Of a DNA stretch of 39,857 nucleotides, positions 27,625 through 34,851 are shown piece after piece. The notes below the pieces were generated by a model. It saw nothing but the letters and a program-made list of their open reading frames with translations. It was not told the DNA's origin and ran no database searches. The position numbers and the translations under genes were made by a program. Positions within the stretch are counted from its first letter, which is position 1. Every line of letters begins with the position of its first letter. Source of the DNA: Planctomycetaceae bacterium (GTDB lineage Bacteria > Planctomycetota > Planctomycetia > Pirellulales > Pirellulaceae); NCBI GenBank assembly GCA_018658605.1, contig JABHUV010000186.1, positions 1 to 39,857 of the forward strand. The letters run 5' to 3'.

Positions 27625-28761
27625 TCAAGGTTTGAGCATTTTGCTAATTTTTCTGCCGGTAGTACTAAGTGGGTAGTTATCAAGTTCGGTGAGTGAGACC
27701 CATTGCAGAGTTGGATTGTTAGCGGTTTGATCACGTTTTAGTTTCGCGGAGTAGCAATTCAGTGTAATCCGATATTTAGTGACACCATGTTTGATACTCA
27801 TCAACGGACTAAGGTCGTTGATTTGAACACATGCTAGGTCGTGTGTCTCCTCGGCAATTTGTTGTTGTTCCGATGGAGTTAACTCTTGACTACATTTGAT
27901 GTCACATTCAAACCGCGGGAAATCCCAAAGTCCCGCCCAACGTTGGTCTGCTTGGCATTGACGCAATAAGACACGATGCCCGTCGCGATGTTGCACGACG
28001 ACGGCAACCTCTTGAACCTGTTCTGATTTTGTTTTCTGTTTTGGTTTTGGTATTTTGTCAAATGCTTGGGATACAAATGTGGGACAGAGAGAACGTAATG
28101 GACATTCGTCACAAGCGGGAGATTTGGGTGTGCAAATCAGACTGCCAACTTCCATCAGAGCTTGATTGAAATCACCGAGATGCTTGTGCGGCAAAATCCA
28201 AGTAGCAAACTCCCAGAATAGTTTTTGTGTTTGTGTAGCCGTAACCTCGGTCGGCACATGCAGCAACCTCGCAAAGAGCCGAATTGTATTGGCTTCGACA
28301 ATGGGGTGACGTAGTCCCAATGAAATTGAAAGAATGGCACCAGCAGTGTAACGGCCAATGCCTGGTAGCGCGAGTACTGCAGGGAACGTTGTCGGAAAAA
28401 AACCGCCATGGTTTGTCATGATGGTTTTTGCTGCTAGGTGCAACTGCCGAGCGCGACGGTAGTAACCGAGTCCTTCCCAATATCGCAGTACTTCTTGTTC
28501 CGTAGCCGCTGCTAATGTTTGCACATCAGGAAATCGTTTTAAGAATCGTTGATAGTATTCAACGACAGTAACCACTTGGGTTTGTTGTAGCATGATTTCG
28601 CTGACCCAAGTCTGATAGGGTGTCGGTGCATCACGCCAGGGAAGATCCCGAGCGTTGCGGCGAAACCAATTTAAGAGTTGGCGTCGTAGTTTTCGCCGCC
28701 AAGCTAGATCTGGGAATGTTGCAGATTCAGCATGTATAGTGCAATCGTTTTTTATTGCCAT
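27625..28761 (-). CDS. mutY: A/G-specific adenine glycosylase
   Basis: The product is 378 residues. MutY removes adenine mispaired with 8-oxoguanine, preventing G-to-T changes. The helix-hairpin-helix is PGIGRYTAGA (133-142), catalytic Glu55 lies in SEIMLQQTQV, and the 4Fe-4S ligands are Cys210, 217, 220 and 226 (C-x6-C-x2-C-x5-C). The C-terminus (about 240-378) has a NUDIX-like MutY domain (VVVQHRDGHRVLLRQ, WAGLWDFPRF) that recognises 8-oxoG. At the position of E. coli Asp138 (PILDGNV) this protein has Glu156 in PIVEANT, an unusual acid that I see as conservative. The start overlaps the PPIase gene by 10 nt, so it is probably coupled to it. Confidence 0.95.
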   Translation of the reverse strand: MAIKNDCTIHAESATFPDLAWRRKLRRQLLNWFRRNARDLPWRDAPTPYQTWVSEIMLQQTQVVTVVEYYQRFLKRFPDVQTLAAATEQEVLRYWEGLGYYRRARQLHLAAKTIMTNHGGFFPTTFPAVLALPGIGRYTAGAILSISLGLRHPIVEANTIRLFARLLHVPTEVTATQTQKLFWEFATWILPHKHLGDFNQALMEVGSLICTPKSPACDECPLRSLCPTFVSQAFDKIPKPKQKTKSEQVQEVAVVVQHRDGHRVLLRQCQADQRWAGLWDFPRFECDIKCSQELTPSEQQQIAEETHDLACVQINDLSPLMSIKHGVTKYRITLNCYSAKLKRDQTANNPTLQWVSLTELDNYPLSTTGRKISKMLKP

Positions 28762-29756
28762 CCGGAGTTTATTTCTATATGCTTTTCGAGTTTGTTTTCA
28801 GCTTTGAGCATCTTTCGGCGGGTGTTAACCAGAAAACTGAAAAACGATTCCACAAGGGCTTCTCGTAACTGGGGCCTAGCTTGTTGCCACGTTCGTGTTC
28901 CCACTTTGATCGAATTACAGCGTAGGATGTGGATACCAAATTCACTTTCAAAAGGAATGCTGACTTCACCTACCTCCAACGAAAAAGCGATATTAGAGAA
29001 ATGTAATGGCATGCTACCTCGATATTTAATCGACCCAACGAGACCTCCGGTCTTGCCGGTTGGACTGATGGAATATTTTTTGGCAGCAGCTGAGAAGGAG
29101 ATCGCGTCGGAGCGGACGTCTCGGATAATCTGCCTCGCTTGGTCCAAGGTTGCTTTTTGTTTGACTGGATCGGTTGGGTGTGACGTTAGCAGGATCTGAT
29201 AGATTTCGGATGTTGTGCCATCGAATTGAGATTTATGGGTCGTAAAGTACTTTTGTAAATTGGCATCTGATACGTATTTATTCAGATAGCGATTCCAAGA
29301 GATTTGCCAGTCGATACGATGGCTCAGTTCGGCGTGTGAAATGTCTTGCTCCCGTAGGTAGTCATCGAGAGATTGCTGTTTGAGTTTTAGGCGTTTCTCA
29401 AGGCGAATGATTGCTAGTTGAATGTCATCGTTGCTGGCCGCAATCTTGCTGTGGTGCAGGTACTCGAGTGCGAGGTGTCGATCGATGGTTTTAGCTAGCA
29501 AATCGTTACGGAGTTTTTGGTAGCGAGCAGACTGACGATCGAGATTGGGGATCAGTAATTCAATTTGTGTATCAATGGCTGATACATAAATTGGTTTTCC
29601 ATTAACTGTAGCGGCGACTTTGCGTTCGGTGTCAGTTGCAGTGGGGGCAACAACTATTGCTCCTGCGGGTGTCTGCAGCAACACACAGACAATAAATCCC
29701 AGACAGGAAAATTGGCAATTATGCAACCGCATCCAATTATGGAAGTGGGATATCAT
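28752..29756 (-). CDS. parvulin-type peptidyl-prolyl isomerase (SurA/PpiC-like), exported
   Basis: The product is 334 residues from ATG 29756; ATG 29732 is an alternative that would start 4 nt after the preceding stop. A hydrophobic signal (CLGFIVCVLLQTPAGA) suggests export. A SurA-like N-terminal helical region (VAATVNGKPIYVSAIDTQIELL) is followed by a PpiC-type domain at about 165-270 (EIYQILLTSHPTDPVK, then GGLVGSIKYRGSMP and FGIHILRCNSI). Such enzymes isomerise prolyl bonds and chaperone envelope proteins. The gene overlaps the STN-like gene before it and mutY after it, so three genes appear coupled. I do not assign it a specific client. Confidence 0.86.
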   Translation of the reverse strand: MISHFHNWMRLHNCQFSCLGFIVCVLLQTPAGAIVVAPTATDTERKVAATVNGKPIYVSAIDTQIELLIPNLDRQSARYQKLRNDLLAKTIDRHLALEYLHHSKIAASNDDIQLAIIRLEKRLKLKQQSLDDYLREQDISHAELSHRIDWQISWNRYLNKYVSDANLQKYFTTHKSQFDGTTSEIYQILLTSHPTDPVKQKATLDQARQIIRDVRSDAISFSAAAKKYSISPTGKTGGLVGSIKYRGSMPLHFSNIAFSLEVGEVSIPFESEFGIHILRCNSIKVGTRTWQQARPQLREALVESFFSFLVNTRRKMLKAENKLEKHIEINSGWQ

Positions 29757-31011
29757 GGATCTCAAAGCCTATTTGTTTGTGCAGTAACAATGCTGGAGTG
29801 TGATAATGAAATTTGATTTTTGAAAGAGGTTCCGTGCAATCAAACTGAAATAGGTAAGTCACCGATTGGGAAGTTTGCTGCAAGGTATTGCGGTTGGGTG
29901 TCCCGTGTACCCTCTGCCCATCGATAGACAAGTAGGCGGCGTTGTGATTTAACCATCCTCGGTGTGAGGCAAATGCATCACCAGCATCGGCGTAGGTTAT
30001 CTTAACTTGGACGCCGATTCGTTCTTCCATAGTAACAGCTTGTTGTAAGTCGACGATAACACCAGCTCGTCGCTGTTGCCTAGACGCCTCTTGTGTGTTT
30101 GGATTTAACGAGAAACTGAATGGTTCGTGGCGGCCAGGTAGCACAGCAGTTAGCGTACCTTCGACCTTAGTTAACTTTGTTGCGTCTTGATGTGGAAGCT
30201 CTAGGGGGAGTTCGATTTTCACAGACGACGTGGTGCCTTCGACGTTCAAAGTTCGTTCACCGGAGAGGTGGCATTTGATTTTATTTTGTTGGTCATCGAT
30301 CGCGGAAATCGATTTTCCGTCGATGGTCAAATGCAATGGTCGGATTCGTGGTTCCCAACTGATTTGAAAAGTCAATCTGGATTGTTGGGTAACAGTCAGT
30401 TTGGTTGCCGCTATTCGAAATATTTCGGCATATGCAACATGCTTACGATTCGTCGGTGTTGTGGAATCATTGGGTCCAATAAATATTTGGTTGCGATTCG
30501 GAGACTTGCTCGGATGGTCAACGAGATTTGTCTTATTGAGGACAATATCGAGAGCCTGAAGAAAAGGAGTTTCTTGAATGTCTAAGTTGACCTTAGTAGT
30601 TTGTGTATGTTGAAAGGTGACTTGGTTAGACGTCTGGCTTTCAAATTCACGTAAGATCTCAACGAGCGAATAAGATCCTTGCAATGTGACGTTGCTTGCG
30701 CGAGTGGTTGATTTTGCGATTTGCCCATATAGTGTTTGTCGAATGCGTCGCAGTCGTTTTTTGACTTCCGAGGACAGTTGTTCGTTTTGGTTTGGCAGTA
30801 AATCAAGAACTGCTGGACCTTTGTTTATCAAAGCCCGTTCAGCTGCTTGTCTCTGACTCAATTCCGGACTGTCTAAAACTTGCACTGCACGATTCACAAA
30901 GATTGCCAGTTCCTTGTCGGTATTGGCCGAACACGTAACCCATGTATTGCATGATAGTGTAGCTATCAGCAACAGTTGCCATGCGAGTTTGTGGTTAGGT
31001 GTGCAGACCAT
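29737..31011 (-). CDS. exported protein with HEAT-like helices and STN-like domain
   Basis: The product is 424 residues. A signal peptide (AWQLLLIATLSCNTWVTCSA) is followed by a helical stretch at about 35-95 with HEAT-like features (SPELSQRQAAERALINKG). Residues about 107-165 resemble the secretin/TonB short N-terminal (STN) domain: VTLQGSYSLVEILREFESQT, then VNLDIQETPFLQALDIVLNK. The remaining 250 residues are mostly beta-like and unassigned. STN domains occur in secretins and outer-membrane receptors, yet no secretin pore domain is seen here. A leaderless-looking promoter lies immediately upstream. It is the first gene of a three-gene unit with the PPIase and mutY genes. The role is unknown; an envelope location is inferred. 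Confidence 0.72.
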   Translation of the reverse strand: MVCTPNHKLAWQLLLIATLSCNTWVTCSANTDKELAIFVNRAVQVLDSPELSQRQAAERALINKGPAVLDLLPNQNEQLSSEVKKRLRRIRQTLYGQIAKSTTRASNVTLQGSYSLVEILREFESQTSNQVTFQHTQTTKVNLDIQETPFLQALDIVLNKTNLVDHPSKSPNRNQIFIGPNDSTTPTNRKHVAYAEIFRIAATKLTVTQQSRLTFQISWEPRIRPLHLTIDGKSISAIDDQQNKIKCHLSGERTLNVEGTTSSVKIELPLELPHQDATKLTKVEGTLTAVLPGRHEPFSFSLNPNTQEASRQQRRAGVIVDLQQAVTMEERIGVQVKITYADAGDAFASHRGWLNHNAAYLSIDGQRVHGTPNRNTLQQTSQSVTYLFQFDCTEPLSKIKFHYHTPALLLHKQIGFEIHDIPLP

Positions 31012-31017
31012 GGATGT

Positions 31018-31045
31018 ATTATAGAATTACGCGATGGAAAAACAA
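31018..31045 (-). promoter_or_regulatory. candidate promoter giving a leaderless transcript
   Basis: On the minus strand TTGTTT (31045-31040) and a perfect TATAAT (31023-31018) are 16 nt apart. TATAAT ends only 6 nt before the ATG at 31011, so transcription would begin at or near the start codon, giving little or no leader. The match at -35 is partial (TTG only). Confidence 0.4.
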
Positions 31046-31112
31046 TCTGCAGGGGGCTTTGCTCAACAGCATTGTCTTTTATAGAAGTATGTTTATCGAA
31101 TTTGAACAACGC

Positions 31113-32228
31113 TTAATCACGTTCAGTTCGCCCAGAGACGTAAATGTTATCGCCGAGTGTTTCAAATTGTGGGTTGATTAGTTTTAGCGCACTTGTCATT
31201 TGTTCGATACCATTGCCGCTAAGTGGTGCTGGTGCTGCAGTCCCACCGATTAAACTTGGTGCGATGAAAACATGAACTTCATCGATGAGTTGGTTATCAA
31301 AGAGGCTGCCGAGCAATTGACTGCCACCTTCAACCAAGAGATTTGTTACATTTCGTTGATGCAGTTCACTAAGTAGACCATCGATTATTCCTTGGTTGTC
31401 ATTAAATGCGAGTACTTCAACACCATTGTCGACTAATTGTTGACAGTGATTAGAATCAGCATCTGGTCCGGCAGTCACGATTACAGGGATCTCATCAGCC
31501 GAGCAAACCAATCGGCTGTCGAGTTGCAACGCGGGAGTTTGTGCTAGGACAACACGGATTGCTTGTCGTTTTACGCTGGTCTCTATGGGGCGAGCGGTTA
31601 GTTGTGGATTGTCGCAACTCGCTGTTTTATTCCCGACGAGGATGGCATCCATACGTCCGCGCAGTTGATGTACCACTGCGCGAGATTCTTCGTTACTGAT
31701 CCATTGGCTAGAGCCGCTTGTGGTTGCGATTTTACCATCTAGCGTCATTGCCCACTTTGCGATAATCCAAGGTCGTTTGTTTTGCGTAAAGTTGACATAG
31801 GGTGCGATTAAGGTGTTTGCTTGAGGTTCACAGATACCAAGCAGCACTTCGATACCAGCAGCCTTCAATAATTCAATTCCATTACCATTGACTAGTCCGC
31901 TCGGATCGGTTGTGGCGACAACAACACGTTTAATCCCGGCGTCAATAATCGCCGTGGTACAGGGAGGTGTTTTTCCATGGTGACAACAGGGCTCGAGTGT
32001 CACGTACATCGATGCTTGTGACAGATCAGCATCTGAGGCTACGTTAGCCAATGCGTTGACTTCGGCATGAGCTTGGCCAAAATATTCATGGTAGCCTTCT
32101 GCTATGAGTTGTTCCCCATTTGCGATTACACAACCGACCATGGGGTTTGGTTCAACGTTACCAAGACCTTGCTGTGCGATTTCGATCGCACGCTGCATCC
32201 AGTTTGCGTCGATTACGGATCTCGTCAT
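31113..32228 (-). CDS. ribD: bifunctional riboflavin biosynthesis deaminase/reductase RibD
   Basis: The product is 371 residues from the ATG at 32228, close to the usual length of RibD. The frame is open upstream to 32378, but that part overlaps the coding region of the SEC-C gene and is not RibD-like, so I reject it. The deaminase half has NPMVGCVI, the zinc site His54-Ala-Glu56, and Cys81 and Cys90 in EPCCHHGKTPPC (usually PCSHHG). The reductase half (about 150-371) has the TLDGKIAT motif (WAMTLDGKIATTSGSS), VGNKTASCDNPQLTAR and LLVEGGSQLLGS. RibD converts 2,5-diamino-6-ribosylamino-4-pyrimidinone phosphate to the reduced 5-amino-6-ribitylamino-uracil phosphate. No other rib gene is near. 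It follows the SEC-C/TPR gene by 25 nt and may be co-transcribed with it. Confidence 0.96.
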   Translation of the reverse strand: MTRSVIDANWMQRAIEIAQQGLGNVEPNPMVGCVIANGEQLIAEGYHEYFGQAHAEVNALANVASDADLSQASMYVTLEPCCHHGKTPPCTTAIIDAGIKRVVVATTDPSGLVNGNGIELLKAAGIEVLLGICEPQANTLIAPYVNFTQNKRPWIIAKWAMTLDGKIATTSGSSQWISNEESRAVVHQLRGRMDAILVGNKTASCDNPQLTARPIETSVKRQAIRVVLAQTPALQLDSRLVCSADEIPVIVTAGPDADSNHCQQLVDNGVEVLAFNDNQGIIDGLLSELHQRNVTNLLVEGGSQLLGSLFDNQLIDEVHVFIAPSLIGGTAAPAPLSGNGIEQMTSALKLINPQFETLGDNIYVSGRTERD

Positions 32229-32253
32229 TTGATTACTTTCCGTTGGCAGTCGA

Positions 32254-34410
32254 TCAATCAGGGATCCACAGTCCGGGTTTATCGTCACCGGAAGCACTGG
32301 GTTTGTCTGCTGCTTGCGGTTCTTGGCTTCCGGGTGTCCACACTCCGCCGGCCTGTGGTGCCGAGGCCGAGGGGTCAATGATACCGGGCTGTGCGGGGGC
32401 AGCTGGTCCGCCGGCTGGTGAACCGTCAGGGTTGATGATGCCTAATTGCATCAATAATTGGTAGAAGTGTTCACGAATACCTGGCTCTTCGATATGATTT
32501 GCTTCAATCGTTTGCATCAAATCAGATGCTTTTTGCGTGTCACCACTCATGATGCGCAAAGGAATTTCACGCAACATCCAAATGGCTGGGGATTGGTTGG
32601 CATCGAGAGCAGCTTGCTTTGCCTTTTCAATCAGCTCGACGCGTTCTTCGGTTGTACTGCGAGTTTCTAGTAGTGATCCATAGACATCTGCTAGATTGAG
32701 ATGCTGTGGCTTTTCATCGCGAGCGATAATTTCTTCTGCGATTGCGACAATAGCTTTGCGGAAAGTGATGACGAGACAGCGTTGATAGCAGTGCGCGAGT
32801 TGATCGGTAGACATTTTAGTAACGTCGTAACGTCCTAATTGTACGTCTGTGATTTGACTCAACTCAACATCGGTTGGGTCGATGGGTTTAAGTAGCCCTA
32901 AACCCAGTATTTCACGGACAAAGTTCAGGTCTGTTTGATAGTCGCGGCATTGTAAATTGGTTTCAATAATCAACAGCGTGGCTTGGACTTTAATACGATG
33001 GTTGAAATCTAAAGCGAGTTCTTCAGCGGTGCGCCCATCAAATGCTTGTAGTTGTAGCGTAGGGAAAATATTACGGAAACCGTCTTCTCGTTGTGTGAGT
33101 GATAGTTGTTGCATTAATTCCTGTGGTGTGTCTTCTGGGAAAACTGGATTCCATGAAAGTGCGTCCGCTAGCACAGGGACTTCTGTTATGTCACTGGTAT
33201 CTTCAAGTTTTCCGAGTTCATCTTCACAGATGGTTTGTAATACGCTTGTAGCAGCGTCTTCACCGTTAAGATTTGCTAATACTAATTCAACACGGGCATC
33301 ACGGTCGGTTTGTTTACCGAACAAATATAAGGTGGCCACAGCAATCGGGATTTGTTCCATAGTGACATCCACACCGGTTTCAAGTTGTGCTTTATCCGTG
33401 AGAACAAACAAACTCCGAGGGGGTGGGTTGTTCGGGTCATCGTTCCCAAACCCAGGGTCCGGTACCATACGTGCCTGACTACTGGCAACCAGTAATTCTT
33501 GGACCAAATCCAGATTATCGACCTTATAAGTTAACTTTTGAATTGCCTGCACATCTGGATTGCTTTGGTTGTTAAGCATTTGTGCATATGCTTCTGCTTC
33601 GATCGCCGCATCGCTACCGGCATCTATTGCGGCAGCGTAATCTCTCCAAGCTTGGATACCTTCTTCAAGTCCAAGGTAGGTATTTAGAATTGCAATGGAG
33701 TTCAGTAGGACTGTTTCACCTGGTGCGTCTTCAAGTAAATCTTCAACAATGTCGAGAGCCGCCATCCAAGCACCTCGTCTCGCTAACACTTGTGCGTTGT
33801 CGTATGCCTCGTTCCAGACAGCGTTCTCGGGAGCTGCTGGCATGGGCAGTCGTTGTTTTAGTAGCAGTGGGTAGTCGGGGTTCTGCATAAACTGCAGCAT
33901 TTTCATCGTAGCTTGTTGGCTATTTCGAGCGATGGCTGCGACGAGTGTTAAATGGGAGAAGCCGGCAAAAGCGTTTCCTACGGAAAACAACTTATCGACT
34001 AATCCCTGAAGTGCCGGCACAACTAACTGCGGGATCATTTCATCCGTGGCGTATTCAAGGCTCTTTTGCGCATATTCCATAACCTTATGAGGTTCATCCT
34101 CACTCGTCAGTGCGCGGCCTGCCCAGGCTGTTGCATTTTCTGGAGCGACCTTCAAAAACTGATCAATGTTTTCTCGAGCAGCTTCAAATTGTCCGGTGGT
34201 AATAAATGCAATACCGCGCAATGCATAGAGGCACGGCAACGGTCCATGTTCCTCCAACAATTGTTCGATCGATTTAATCGCGGCGATGTATTGTTCGCCT
34301 TGCATTGCATTGGTCAGGTTCTCGATCTCTTTGCTGATATCTTTTCCACAGCAAAATTTGATTTTGTTTCCACTACCACAGGGGCAGTAATCGTAGGTGT
34401 CGGAGGCCAT
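32254..34410 (-). CDS. SEC-C motif and TPR-like protein
   Basis: The product is 718 residues. It begins with a SEC-C zinc motif, YCPCGSGNKIKFCCGKD, with ligands Cys9, Cys11, Cys20 and Cys21. Helical TPR-like repeats follow (for example GEQYIAAIKSIEQLLEEHGP, GQFEAARENIDQFLKVAPEN). The C-terminus is Pro/Ala-rich with similar phrases recurring (GIINPDGSPAGGP and GIIDPSASAP; GVWTPG and GLWIPD). No signal peptide is seen, so it should be cytoplasmic. SEC-C motifs bind SecB or ribosome-associated partners in SecA and occur alone in many planctomycete proteins; the function here is unknown. The upstream region is 441 nt and probably contains its promoter. It is followed closely by ribD. Confidence 0.86.
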   Translation of the reverse strand: MASDTYDYCPCGSGNKIKFCCGKDISKEIENLTNAMQGEQYIAAIKSIEQLLEEHGPLPCLYALRGIAFITTGQFEAARENIDQFLKVAPENATAWAGRALTSEDEPHKVMEYAQKSLEYATDEMIPQLVVPALQGLVDKLFSVGNAFAGFSHLTLVAAIARNSQQATMKMLQFMQNPDYPLLLKQRLPMPAAPENAVWNEAYDNAQVLARRGAWMAALDIVEDLLEDAPGETVLLNSIAILNTYLGLEEGIQAWRDYAAAIDAGSDAAIEAEAYAQMLNNQSNPDVQAIQKLTYKVDNLDLVQELLVASSQARMVPDPGFGNDDPNNPPPRSLFVLTDKAQLETGVDVTMEQIPIAVATLYLFGKQTDRDARVELVLANLNGEDAATSVLQTICEDELGKLEDTSDITEVPVLADALSWNPVFPEDTPQELMQQLSLTQREDGFRNIFPTLQLQAFDGRTAEELALDFNHRIKVQATLLIIETNLQCRDYQTDLNFVREILGLGLLKPIDPTDVELSQITDVQLGRYDVTKMSTDQLAHCYQRCLVITFRKAIVAIAEEIIARDEKPQHLNLADVYGSLLETRSTTEERVELIEKAKQAALDANQSPAIWMLREIPLRIMSGDTQKASDLMQTIEANHIEEPGIREHFYQLLMQLGIINPDGSPAGGPAAPAQPGIIDPSASAPQAGGVWTPGSQEPQAADKPSASGDDKPGLWIPD

Positions 34411-34851
34411 TTCTGTTTTTCCAGTTTTTGTTTCAGGAGAGCGTAATTTAGTTGATCAGTATACGGCGTACGTTAGCTGTATCTTGCTGTACGATATTTA
34501 CATTGTTTACATGCTTTGTAGTGAGTGCTTATCCTAACACGGTTCACAAATGGTGGGAATAATCCCCTAATCGAGGCAACTGTCAAATATGGCGCAGTTT
34601 TTTGACGTTCTTTGGTGGTTTAGGTAAGCACGAGAAACGATGCTGCCATTGTCTGGCGGTAATATTGTACATTGCCATAGACGTATTTATATTCGACCGG
34701 TAATCTTCACTGTTCACCCCTTCAAAAAAGTGGTTAAAACGATCCATCAACGTCTCATTTGAAGGTGTGTTGGTGAGAATTGGGTACACCTAAAGACTTG
34801 CCGTACCCCCCACTACCTTGAAGATAGACACCCATTAAGTAAAACACGCAC
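34411..34851. other. divergent intergenic region between SEC-C and MMPL genes
   Basis: About 440 nt with no gene I accept (a 68-codon GTG-initiated frame on the minus strand was rejected). It must hold two divergent promoters. A minus-strand TATACT about 50 nt before the SEC-C ATG lacks a recognisable -35. No SD is evident before the TTG at 34852. No terminator-like hairpin or repeat was seen. Confidence 0.4.

Noticed and set aside
27521..27628. Upstream extension of the small exported protein to a TTG at 27628
   Set aside because: It would bury the signal peptide and contain the promoter-like element at 27536-27565; the ATG at 27520 or 27490 gives a proper export signal.
32229..32378. N-terminal extension of the RibD frame up to 32378
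   Set aside because: It overlaps the end of the SEC-C gene, is Pro/His/Arg-rich and has no RibD similarity; the ATG at 32228 gives a standard-length enzyme.
34583..34789. 68-codon minus-strand frame in the SEC-C/MMPL gap
   Set aside because: GTG start, no SD, no recognisable domain, and composition typical of non-coding DNA.
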